Source of the DNA: Tyto alba | Taxonomy: Eukaryota > Chordata > Aves > Strigiformes > Tytonidae | Reading direction: 5' to 3' | NCBI RefSeq assembly: GCF_018691265.1 | Contig: NW_024881301.1 | Span: 9,313,752-9,377,751 of the forward strand | Length of the DNA stretch: 64,000 nt | Part shown: piece by piece, positions 12,437 to 22,105 of the stretch | Position numbering within the stretch: position 1 is the stretch's first letter | How the letters are laid out: every line of letters begins with the position of its first letter | Notes under the pieces: generated by a model | What the model was told of the DNA's origin: nothing | What the model saw: only the letters and a program-made list of their open reading frames with translations | Databases searched by the model: none | Translations under genes and position numbers: made by a program

Positions 12437-14455
12437 GTAAGAAAGTGATGACAAGTTCAGTGCCTGTATGGGATATTATTCATTTTCTTGTGACCCCCCA
12501 GCTGTCAGTTTCCAAGTTCACCTCAGATGGAGCAATGTCTGCTTGTTCATTATCGATTTCTCTGTGGAAAGGGCTTTTTCTCATGTTTTTGACACTAGTC
12601 CAAGACTACAAGTGGAAATGCAATGCTAAGTGACTAAATTAATTGGCTCACATCATATTGCAAATATTTAAGAGACTGATTTCTTGACACAAAACAATGC
12701 AGGCTTTAAAAGGTAAGAAGTCCATCATCAGATTATAAAAACAAGCAGTGTAATCTGAATTTTTTTTCAAAATGTTCTTTCAGAATGCCTTTTAGTGAAT
12801 TATGGATGAAGCATGTTCCCATTCAGAATGCAGAGCAAGCCACATTGTAGTGTGTGCATCCCACAGCCCAACTATTAGTGACAAGTCCAGGTTCCTAAGG
12901 CATGAGCAATTAATGGCACTAGGCAAACAAAGCAGATAGGAAGAGGTTTCTAGAATCACCATGACAAGAAGATTTACCCAACAGCTATAAACTGACTCTT
13001 TTTCATTTCTTGTTTTGTTTTATTTCCATATCACATGTGTTACAGCACTGCTTTTTGAACATGGTATTCCTCCTGAAGTTGCACTGTTTACTCTGAAAAT
13101 AACATGCAACTGGAAGATTTCAAAGTAGTGTTCAGTCATGAGTCATCTATACCTCAAGGCAATCCTGTTGTTAGCAAGGACTTCTTCCACAACCGTTGTC
13201 ATGACTTACGATAAGATAGCTGGGATGTAGGGTGGTTAAATACTCCATCCTGGACAACTCAGGAAAGAACTAAGATTCTTCATGTACTTACAAAAGGTAG
13301 GGCAACCTCAGAGCCAATATGTTTGGGTTCTCTGAAACAGTGTGTAATCAATGCAAAGTATAAACCAGATCATCGCTGGGACTATGAAATCACTGCATTA
13401 GAGTTTTTCCAATTTCCCCACAATGTCCAAACCTCATCCTGGAAGAAAGCACTGTGTAGCTAGTAGCATGGTCCAAAGCAGGGAATATAGCTTTCTCAAT
13501 TTGTATAAAAATGTTTCCAATAGTGATCCCGTGGCAGGCCTGGCTCCATCCATCAGCCAGAGAAAAATACTGTTGCGCTACTGCCTAGTTTGGCAAACAC
13601 AAATTGCTAGAAAACTGGGGTTTCTGTGTCAGGTGTCTGCTCACAAAGGAGTCCCTGGGGTGGCAAAAGGATGTGAGGCCACAGTTATTACTTAGGGGTG
13701 GAAAGGGTATTTTGGAAACAGTGATTACCAGCATAGACCTCCTATCTATTGAGCGATGCAGGTGGCAGCAGAGCTGGCTTTTAGACTTTTCTTGCTCATC
13801 TTCTTCCCTGCTCCTCTCCCTCCTGCAGCAGGAAGAGCCTTGGCACCACATGAGCCAGCTGTTGGCAGCTTTACCAGCACGTGGCATTTGCAGGGAAATT
13901 TGTATGTTGCAATGTCCCGTTGAATTGCTAAGTGTCACTGGAGCTGCCCGAGTGGCGTTAATAAAAAGGAGTTTCAGTTTTTCATAGCCTTTCAGCTCCT
14001 TTCATTCCTTGTTTTTCTTTGTACCTCCCATGCCTACTTACCTCAGGGTTTGGTCTCTCTCCAAGTTCTTTCCTCCCCTAATATGTGCATTTCAGTGCTG
14101 AACACAGCTCAGCTAGCTGCCAGCCAATATAGTGTTTGAGGACCGGGACTCTGGTACTTCAAAGTGGCAACATGATCATCTTCACAGCCTCACCAGGAAC
14201 GACGATTGCTGTCCCAGGTTTCCCAGATGCAACCCTGAACTTACTACATAAGTCAATAATAATTATTACTGTAGAATCTCAGCGTATTTTTAAACTCAGA
14301 CTGATTTAAACATTTGTTTGTGCTCAGGAAGTTCTCTGGCAGCCATTTTCATTATTGAAGAATTCTAAAGATGCACAAGGCAAATTATCCAAATGCTGTG
14401 AAATTCAAAGTCTCTGTTTAGACAAAAGACTCCCAAAGGCTTATGTGCATATATG
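12437..14455. other. AT-rich non-coding stretch
   Basis: No gene is recognised. A long pyrimidine tract ending in CAG at about 13782-13826 is a strong plus-strand acceptor-like sequence followed by an open frame to 13987, but no donor or homologous protein supports an exon. On the minus strand a perfect GTAAGTAG donor sits at 14042 without a convincing exon. Confidence 0.6.
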
Positions 14456-14609
14456 TTTGTAGAGGTCAGTAGTCTAAAATTTTAGAATAGAATAGAATAG
14501 AATAGAATAGAATAGAATAGAATAGAATAGAATAGAATAGAATAGAATAGAATAGAATAGAATAGAATACAAAGAATAGGTTTGTAAAAGTCAATAGTCT
14601 AAAATTTAT
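14456..14609. repeat. GAATA microsatellite inside a direct duplication
   Basis: About 17 GAATA units run from 14484 to 14569. The sequence before the array (from 14456, TTTGTAGAGGTCAGTAGTC) and after it (from 14581, TTTGTAAAAGTCAATAGTC) are copies of each other over about 28 bp with a few mismatches, at an offset of 125 bp. The array therefore lies inside an old tandem duplication whose spacer expanded, or the duplication was seeded by slippage of the array. Confidence 0.95.
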
Positions 14610-15266
14610 AATACCAAACAACCACACAAAATTTTCTACAATAAGTTCATAGGACTGATAAGCAAATACTACAGTTATTTAAAAGGTGCTTTAGCTTCTT
14701 TATGTTTATGCATTTAATAAATTTTAACTGAAAAAAAATGCATTTAAAATTTTTTATTTATGAACAGCTCTTTTCTTCTCTGTTATGATGATATGCCTAA
14801 GTAGCCTCATGGATCCGTAGTAGCTGCAGGATAAATATCCATTTGAAAGTGAGAGGATGAATTGTTGGGCACTTCTTGATAAGCCTGTAAGATCTGAAGT
14901 GCAATTTCAGAACCATTGTGAGCCATGCACTGCTGCCTGTTTGTTTGTCTGTTCCAGCATGGCTTAAGGGATTTACTGTGGCCTATCTACTTTGACAGCC
15001 CAGTCCTATCCTAGAATTTCTAATATCTTGTGTTAAAGCTTTGTCTCCTGATGATTTTCATGACAGCCTGTTGCCTCATCCAGAAATAAATGAAAACTGA
15101 TGACCTAAATAGAAAGACGAAACAAAAACCAATGTGGGTTTTCCTCAGTGGATTTTCCACACCAATTATTAAGAATGGGAATATTTTAATTTTCCTACAT
15201 GTCCTGCCATCTGGTTTGGCTCTCAAGCTGTCATAGTCTTTTTTAATCTTTGGTTTTGTTTTTCAG

Positions 15267-15351
15267 AAGCTTTGTCAGAAACCGTCAGTTCTCCAAGTGC
15301 CATTCTCACTGGCTGCAGTTACTTCTCCAGAGATCAACTCTGCGAATTTTG
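15267..15351 (+). other. Candidate internal exon with strong splice sites
   Basis: This 85-bp segment is preceded by a long T-rich tract ending TTTTTCAG (15241-15266) and followed by G|GTAAGA at 15352, the best acceptor-donor pair I found on the plus strand. It is less AT-rich than its flanks. All three forward frames are open across it, so the reading frame cannot be chosen. Joined to the next plus-strand candidate acceptor at 20554, only the first frame would continue. None of the translations resembles a protein I recognise. It could be an exon of a large protein gene, of a long non-coding RNA, or a cryptic exon. The CR1 copy starts about 330 bp downstream. Confidence 0.35.
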
Positions 15352-15678
15352 GTAAGAAAAATTAGAAAACTGTATTTTATCCATTTTGAAGACATTTGGA
15401 CAAGTAAAGATATTATCTAAATAGTCTTTATTAATCAAAGAGTTTTAAAATAGTGAAAGAGAAGAATGTACTGATTTGCAGTGATTGTCTGAAGATTCAA
15501 AAAACCCCAATATAATAGGAGGAATGCAAAAGAAAGATTTCAGATTAAGACATTAATAGCCCTATTACTAAGCCACAGGTATTAGAGATGACACCAGTGG
15601 CAGGTATTTATATCCTGGTTTATATCATTATCATTTAACTAAAACAGCTTTGGGAGTTTAATTTGTAGTTTTCAGAGA

Positions 15679-16803
15679 ACCATGGGATCACAGAACAGCT
15701 GAGGCTGGGAGGGTTCTCTGGAGGTCATCTGGTCCAATGTCTCTGCTCCAGCATGGCCACCTAGAGCTGATTGCTCAGGGTTGTGTTCAGATGGTTGCTA
15801 AATATCTCCAAGGATGGAGACTCTACATCCTCTCTGGGCAGCCTGTGCCAGTGCTTAGTCACCCTCACAGTGAAAAAGTGTTTCCCGATTTCAGATGGAA
15901 CCTCTTGTGTTTCAGTGTGTGTCCATTGCCACTGGTCCTGTCACTGGGCACCACTGAACAGAACCTGTCTTCTCTGCACCCTCCCTTCAGGTGTTTGAAT
16001 ACATTGATGAGAACCCTCTGAGCCTTTTCCTCTCCAGGCTGAGCATCCCCAGCTCTCTCAGCCTTTCCTCATAGGAGAAGTCCCTTCATCATCTTTGTGG
16101 GCCTTTGCTGGACACTCTCCAGTATGTCCATGTCTCTTTCGTATTGGGGAGTCCAGAACTGTGCGCAGTACTCTAGATGTGGCCTCACCAGTGCTGAGTG
16201 GAGGTGAAAGACCTCATCTCTCAGCCATCTGGTAACACTCCTAATGAAGCCCAGGATATCATTAGCCTTCTCTGAGCATTGCTGGATCATACTCAACTTA
16301 GTATCCATCAGAACTCCCATGTCCTTTGTCTGCCAAGCTGGTTTCCAGACAGGTGGCCCCCAGCCTGTACTGGTGCATGGGTCTGTTCCTGTCCAGGTGC
16401 AGGGCTTTGCACTTCCCTTGTTGAACTTCATGAGATCTCTGCCAGCCCATTTCTCCAGCCTGCTTGAGGTCCCTCTGGACTGGGGCACAACTCTGGTGTA
16501 TCGGGCACTCCTCCCAGTTTTGTGTCATTAGCAAAGTTGCTGAGGATACACTGCCTCATCATCCAGATCACTAATGAAAATGTTGAATGGGACTGGACCC
16601 AGCACTGGTCCCAGAAGTTCACCACTAGTCACTGGCCTCCAACTAGACTTCATGTCACTGATCATCACTCTCTGGGCTCAGCTGTTCATCCAGTTGTTGT
16701 CAGTCCACTTCACTGTCTGCTCATCCAGTCTATACTTCATCAGCCTCTCTGGGAGGGTCTTATGGGGGACAGTGCTGAAAACCTTACTAAAATCTGCTGA
16801 TTT
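15679..16803 (-). mobile_element. CR1 LINE, 5'-truncated, minus strand
   Basis: The plus strand reads as the reverse complement of an avian CR1 3' half. It starts with a degenerate CATAGAATCACAGAA-like terminus at 15679, then the conserved 3' untranslated region (GAGGTTGGAAGG-like, GACTCTACATCCTCTCTGGG, CCTCTCCAGGCTGAGCATCC), then the end of the reverse transcriptase frame. The copy stops near 16803 inside the reverse transcriptase domain, the usual 5' truncation of target-primed integration. No target-site duplication is obvious. The terminal eight-base tandem repeat typical of CR1 is eroded, and many frameshifts show an old, dead insertion. Confidence 0.95.
16069..16640 (-). pseudogene. CR1 ORF2 (reverse transcriptase) C-terminal remnant
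   Basis: The minus strand encodes the end of the CR1 reverse transcriptase and the region after it, now spread over three frames. Recognisable pieces in order are FANDTKLGG (16524 region), a stretch around LMKFNKG, HLDRNRPMHQYRLG, and LVRPHLEYCAQFW towards 16150. The catalytic FADD box reads FAND, because its first aspartate is replaced by asparagine at 16527-16529. Together with frame changes near 16300-16490 this shows the copy cannot code for an active enzyme. Open frames on the plus strand across this interval are antisense shadows. Confidence 0.9.
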
Positions 16804-18896
16804 TGTCTGCTGATCTCAATTTTTGACTATTTTATTTTGCCTTCCTATTATTTATTACTCCCTTCCCTTTTGATGTTAGCAACAAACTAATGAAGGCATT
16901 TTAGCTGATAGATGAAAATAGTTATGTGTTCTGCAAGAAGCTAAACTTTAAATCTGTATTTTCTCCTACATTTTCTGCCAATTGCAAATAAATTAAAATG
17001 GGAGTTTCTACTGTTTAAAGGTTACAAATAATAATGTAGCACAAGATTTCTTATGTTTTGAATTATATTATTACATAAAATTATCTTGAATTGTATTTTA
17101 AAGGTAAGCATTAATAAAGTTTAATTCTCATGAGCTGCTGGAAGAAGTAGAAAGGTAGAAGTTTTGGCAACAGGAATAGGGACAATTCAGTAGTTATCAA
17201 GTGTGGGAAGCTAGTAATGGAATAAGCACATGAATTACGTATGTCTTGCTAAAACAACCATTAGTGATATTTGTAATGTGTGACATTTAATTAATCATCT
17301 GTGAGTCCAAAAACGGGAAGTCCTCTGTTGTCTATACTATGGTTTCAGGCACTTTGCAATTTTCTTTTTTTTTTTTTTTTTTTTTTTTTAGGAGAAAACT
17401 TTTGTTAAATTCCTCAGTTTTGCATGAGTGCACAGGGTCCTGCCTATGACAAAATATAAAGGTATATAGCCTTTTCTTTGGGGACATTTAATAAAACTGA
17501 AGGAAATATAGGAGAGAAATAATTTCTGTTCTGTCAAACAAACATGTTTTTCTCTGTTAATCCTCATACTTAAGAGTTATGGGGAAAATTAAGACATATA
17601 TTGAACCAGTGGATGTCAAAGAAATAAGAGAGAAGGGAAGAAGTTAATAAAAATCAAAATCAAATGCCATTAATCTCCAACATTTTGCCAGGGAGTCTTA
17701 TTTTCAAGCTGTAAACAGGAGAAGATAGACCCTAGAGCTCAAATATCCAAAATTAAGAAAGCTGGATCCAGCCACTACTTGACTCTCACTTCCACAAACA
17801 GAATTTTCTGTATGTTTTATGTACAACTATATGTGTATCTTTAATTTAAGAATACTGAGGAAGATTAATAATATGTAATTTATTCTAAAACCTCATCTAA
17901 TCTGTATGTTCTTACATTAGGCTATCATCTACATGTGTTAAAACTTGACAAACTTACCTAAATAGTTACGTAACGAGCAAAGGAAAGCCAAAATATTGCT
18001 GATGACCTCTAAACTCTCATTTTGGCTGTGTTATGTGCCAGGTAACAGTCCTTTTACAGGAACAATTGAAATAAATATGACTGAAATAAAAGTGCTTTGG
18101 ACTCTATATCTTCTTTCATGTAACTGAAGAGTTTTTATTCCAATTTTATAGCAACATTTATATGAATGGTACTGAAAAAGTTACAAGTCTTAATCCAATA
18201 AAGACAGAAATTATACTGTAAACTCTATGTTAGCAATATGATATAAGGAACAATACTTTACAGAAAAGGGAAGGTGTATTGACACCACTGTTCATTTTAT
18301 TAAGCATTATGTAGGTGTCAAAGTAGTTTCAATATATCTGAGAAACACAAGTACAGTCCTTGTCTTCAAGAGCTTACAACCCAACATCCTCACTCTGCTG
18401 GACTGCTAGAGTACTGCTGTGCCCTGGGCAAACCATGGTTCCTTGTGTCCTTTGAGAAATGGGAAAAGGGGGCTGCAAACACAGGGTCTATAGAAGTCTC
18501 CAGTGAACAGAAAGGTAAAAGGTGAGGAGCAGTTTAAAAGCAGAAAGTGAGAGCGCTTGACAGAACTGATAGACTCTCAACAACATGGTGAAAGAACCTG
18601 TGTGAGGGTGAGGCAAAGAAAACAGCAAAGCAAAAATGGTGTGGCAGAGGAATGAGGAAAGAAAGGGGAAATGACAAGGCAGAGCTTGAACATCAGAAAT
18701 ATTGTACAAAAGGTACCCATCACTGAACAGGCTATTATATATGTATGTATATTATATAGGCACACATATATGTCCTTGCATGTCTACATTTCTGCAGAAA
18801 CTGATTGAATTGTGTCTCACTAAGTTGGCTTATCTAATTAGAAATAATAGGCTAGATAGATTAGCCTTTCGAAAAACAAGGCAAAAAAGAAAAGGA
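16804..18896. other. AT-rich non-coding stretch with poly-T
   Basis: No gene is recognised. A poly-T of about 25 bases lies at 17365-17389. Near 18350-18470 there is weak resemblance to an old MIR-type SINE (a GCCCTGGGCAAACC piece followed by GAAATGGGA), too eroded to call. On the minus strand an AATAAA at 18302-18297 could serve a transcript ending through the candidate exon at 18897-19206. Confidence 0.6.
17365..17389. repeat. Poly-T tract
   Basis: About 25 consecutive T after a short T-rich lead, followed by AGG. Read on the minus strand it is a poly-A and could be the tail of an eroded retrocopy, but no gene or SINE body is recognisable next to it. Confidence 0.9.
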
Positions 18897-19206
18897 TCAT
18901 TTTTCCTCATTAAAATCTTGTGTATTTTTCTTTGAGAAGCAGTAGACCTCCTGTGCTTTCATTGCAAGAAATTTGTTAGTCTTGTACACTTCCACCACTC
19001 CATTAAAAATCTGTTCATCTTTAATTAAGTTTAAAAAAATCTGCAGGTCATTTTTCACTTGCAGCCCCCACCTGGTAAGGACTAGTGCCAGGACTGATAG
19101 GAGAGAGGTTATTTCTTTTGCATGTTCCAGGACTCTTCCATTGGCATCCAGGTTTAAGACAGCAAAAAGATGCTCACCACAGCAGGACAAGGTTACATGC
19201 TCACAA
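18897..19206 (-). CDS. Candidate 3'-terminal coding exon, helical protein, unrecognised
   Basis: On the minus strand a pyrimidine-rich tract ending CCACCTCAG (19208-19207 is the AG) is followed by an open frame of about 103 codons to a TGA at 18899-18897, entering after one base of a split codon. The product would be soluble and strongly alpha-helical: leucine/valine-rich amphipathic segments (LLSVLALVLTRWGLQ, then NDLQIFLNLIKDEQIF) and a charged tail ending NEEK. That pattern resembles the ends of ARM/HEAT-type repeat proteins, but I recognise no family. The same frame stays open upstream of the acceptor without an ATG, so it would need upstream exons. An AATAAA lies about 600 bp downstream. 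A frame of this length is also possible by chance, and no preceding exon was identified. Confidence 0.33.
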
Positions 19207-20553
19207 CTGAGGTGGAAGAACAGGAAAGAAACACGACTGTAGGATTTTGGTGTGGGGTGGGGGGAGTCTGTAACTAGATGATTTGAAGGACTTTGAGAGA
19301 AAAGGGACACATGACCTACAGATATAGGGATTTTGAGAAAGCAACAAAGAGCTAAGGATTGAAAGGTTTGCTAGGACGCTGAGCACTGTGAGTTTGGGGC
19401 AAGGAGACAGGGACTGATAAACTGAGCAGATGTATTGAAGACTGAGATGCACAAGCTGGCATTCTGTGCAATGGAAGTGGTCATCAAGGCAAATTAACAT
19501 GCTGAGAAACGAAGATGAAGGAAGACATAGACTGCCAGTACTGGAGCAGACACCCTAGGTTGAACAGCTGGTTGGCTTCTGGACCTCATCTGGGCTTGGG
19601 ATAAAAGAAGATAAGCTTGTAGCTGCAAGGACTGGAGGAGCCTGAGTGTGAAGAAGGACACAGCTGTAAATACCTGAGAGAGGCTGCAGTCAGAAAGGGA
19701 GTCACAAATGGATTTTAGTTTTTTTCATTTTTAGGTTTAAGTTCCTTAACTGCCCAGTCTTGTTTTCAGCACTTTCATCCTTTATTGGATCTCATCCTTA
19801 TAATTGCAAATTGGGATGATACCATAAGCAGTATTAGCTTTGCACCTGCTCTGCTGAAGTAATGCTTCAAACTAAAAAAAATAATCCCTTATCACAAGTA
19901 TTAAAAGATCTAAATATTTTTACATTTTTTATCTGTGTTGATAATGGTCACTACTATTTGACTGTAGAGATACATTAGGAAAAAACCCCTTGTGGTTCAA
20001 TAAAACCAGGGCTGAAGCCCTTGCTTAGGTAGTGTGCAAGATACAAACAGTTACATCTGTTTGACAATATTGGCACCAATTTTAATTATGGAGAATGAAC
20101 TCAGGGTCTGTGTGGTCCTGTGCACATACAGTACTAGAAATAGTTTATGATTCTGGTTTGCCTTTAATTTTAAATCTGATTTTTTTCTTTCTCCAAAAGT
20201 GAGTCAATTTAAGCAAGATTTCTTAAGCTTATGATATGTAACAGAAATGATTAACCCACAAAATCTCCACTTCTGAAATCCCTTAAATCCCAATGATGAT
20301 CACAGATATAAGACGTCTGTGGGTATTTGTCCTGTCTGACATGTCTCAGTGAAGATGCAGAGATGTCTCTCCAGAGTTAGGGTGTACGTCTCCCATGCTC
20401 GTTATCCCAAAGGATTTTACTGAGCAAAATACCCAGACAAACCTTTAACAAAGAGAAGAAAACCTAGATGTGCCTCATAAGTCTCACTTTTTATTTGTAC
20501 GTGCGTAGGTGAAACACAAAAGAGGAATTTTGCAGCTTTTTTCCTATTTTCAG
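19207..20553. other. Non-coding stretch
   Basis: No gene or repeat is recognised. A G-rich patch at about 19250-19268 is the only compositional feature. Confidence 0.6.
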
Positions 20554-20680
20554 AAGCAAGCCCAAGCCCTCTAGTGGTGCGAGCAAGCGGAGCCCAGTCC
20601 CGGGAGCAATCACCAAATCATCGGAGCAGCTGATTAAACACGACAGGAGTCTGGAAGAAGCAGGCAAACAAGCTAACTAA
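20554..20680 (+). other. Candidate terminal exon / CpG-bearing segment
   Basis: A T-rich acceptor (CTATTTTCAG ending at 20553) is followed by a 127-bp segment with about five CpGs in an AT-rich setting. One frame is open from 20555 for 41 codons to TAA at 20678-20680, rich in Ser, Lys, Pro, Gly and Glu. I recognise no protein. The same bases carry a CTCF-like motif at 20566-20577, so the CpG content may reflect a regulatory element. Either a short coding or non-coding terminal exon or a pure CTCF site would explain it. Confidence 0.22.
20566..20580 (-). promoter_or_regulatory. CTCF-like binding motif
   Basis: The plus strand reads GCCCTCTAGTGG; its complement CCACTAGAGGGC fits the established CTCF core CCASYAGRKGGC at all 12 positions, with the two following positions unmatched. 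CpG-bearing sequence flanks it. The motif points left. Occupancy cannot be judged from sequence. Confidence 0.45.
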
Positions 20681-21022
20681 CTTTGTATTTGATTGCACAC
20701 TGCTTGCAACTACAGCTGGGGAGAGAAGTGATTTGCAGAGGAGCCTTCTCCTTCAAAGCTTGGTGCATCCTCATATCGCAGCTCCGATGTTTCTTCAGGC
20801 CCCTCTCTCCAGTTGTGGCATTTCCTACCAGAACAAGCTGGGGTGCAGCCGCAGGGCTTTTCCCTCCAAGGTGCCATGCAACTGTAAAGGGTGAAGGTTG
20901 CTGTTTTAGAGGCCACTGATCCTCACTGAGCTATGACTTTCACAAGCCCTGGGGACTGTAAATGCCCTGTAGGAGCTACTGGGGAGCCCCCTTGCCAAGC
21001 TGAGAAAGGCAAAAGGGAATGA

Positions 21023-21070
21023 GAAAGAGAAAGTGAAGGGGAAAGAGAAACAGAAACAGAAATGGAAAAG
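21023..21070 (+). promoter_or_regulatory. In-phase GAAANN hexamer array (IRF/ISRE-like)
   Basis: Eight consecutive six-base units start at 21023, 21029, 21035, 21041, 21047, 21053, 21059 and 21065. They read GAAAGA, GAAAGT, GAAGGG, GAAAGA, GAAACA, GAAACA, GAAATG, GAAAAG. Seven of eight match GAAANN, the hexamer bound by interferon regulatory factors in ISRE and PRD-type elements, where adjacent units at six-base spacing bind best. The array could alternatively be a degenerate hexanucleotide microsatellite. It sits about 400 bp from the candidate exon at 20554. Confidence 0.4.
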
Positions 21071-21744
21071 AAGCTGTTTTTTAACCCGAAGTGGGCCATT
21101 TGTGTTGTCTCAACCCTCTCTGATTTCTAGAGGAATTATGTAAATTTTAGTAAATCAATACATTCAAAAATTTTTCTCTGGGTAACTTTATCTTAATTAA
21201 CAGCACTTGTAACCTTGTCCTAGTAGCTTTTTGTAACTATTTAAAGGTGTAAGTTTGTCTCTAAAAATATTAATTGAAAGAATGCTGAAAAACATGTGTG
21301 ACAATCTATTTACATAAATATGGCAGCAACACTTTTCTGCTATGAGCTGAAAACCCCACTGCATTCATGGAGCCTTGAGCAAAAAGGCAACCATGTGATT
21401 CAGAAGATCATACCCACATGGACAGCAAATTGTGAATAAAAATAATAATTAAAAAAATAGAATTACTCTTTCCTGAGCAACCTACAGGCTGGTATGCTTA
21501 CACAAACTACTCATTGAAGAATTTTAAATAACATCTAATTTCAAATCAGGGAGAGATGCTAATACATATAAAACTTTTTTTCCTTGGCTGTAATTAGTTT
21601 GTTCAGCTTCATTAAATAAAGCTTATATATGCTGGTGGAAAGCTCAGCTGCATCATATTTTCAAGGTACTCTGGAAAATTATGAGAAGCATTGCTGAGGG
21701 AGAAGGGGTTGAAATGTCCACTGTAATAAATTCTTTGCCACAGG
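21071..21744. other. AT-rich non-coding stretch
   Basis: Nothing recognisable. Short A/T runs only. Confidence 0.6.
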
Positions 21745-21850
21745 TGGCATAGGGACTGATGGCTCTCTTACACCAGGGAAAATCAGAAATAACTCATCTG
21801 AGGCAGGGGAATGACACTGGTGTCTAATGTGTAGGAGAGAAGAATGAGGA
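21745..21850. mobile_element. Old amniote interspersed repeat relic
   Basis: The order CTTACACCAGGGAAAATCAG, AATAACTC, a degenerate centre, TGACACTGGTGTCTAATG, then GGAGAGAAGAATGAGG follows a palindromic element common in reptile and bird genomes. In the intact form, TTACACCAGTGTAAATC and its complement flank a CATTGAAGTCAATGG centre. Here the two arms (CACCAG near 21771 and CTGGTGTC near 21819) survive and the centre is eroded. The family name is not given because I cannot search for it. Confidence 0.45.
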
Positions 21851-21976
21851 GAAGTGAGTTCAGATCCCATCAGGGGGCTGTGGTGGGCTGTGCTCTCCCT
21901 TTGATGTCCCCATGGACATACTCTCTGGGTGACACAGCCGCGAGCTCTGCCCTGTGGCACCGGCTGAGCCAGAGAG

Positions 21977-22105
21977 ATGCAGAAGGCAGACGAGGTCGAG
22001 GAAATTAAACCCCAGCAGGTACTCCAAGTGGGCTCTCCAATTCCCAGGTCAGTCTCCCTCACTGAGAAAAACAAGGAGCATTACAAGAATTTCCTGTGGA
22101 TGTGA
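21977..22105 (+). CDS. Small open frame, 42 codons, hypothetical
   Basis: ATG at 21977 to TGA at 22103-22105. The product is polar and charged, with an acidic start (ADEVEEIK) and a lysine-rich middle, and no membrane segment or known motif. The sequence before it (21940-21976) is locally GC-richer with several CpGs. A possible donor (CAG|GTACTC) at 22018 would instead make it part of an exon. Nothing independent supports translation. Confidence 0.12.
   Translation: MQKADEVEEIKPQQVLQVGSPIPRSVSLTEKNKEHYKNFLWM

Noticed and set aside
13782..13987. Pyrimidine tract and acceptor followed by an open frame
   Set aside because: Frame is short and unrecognised and no donor or downstream exon was found.
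15737..16813. Plus-strand frames of 75-95 residues
   Set aside because: Antisense to the CR1 reverse transcriptase remnant.
18350..18470. Possible third MIR-like relic
   Set aside because: Only two short matching pieces; below what I would call without a profile search.
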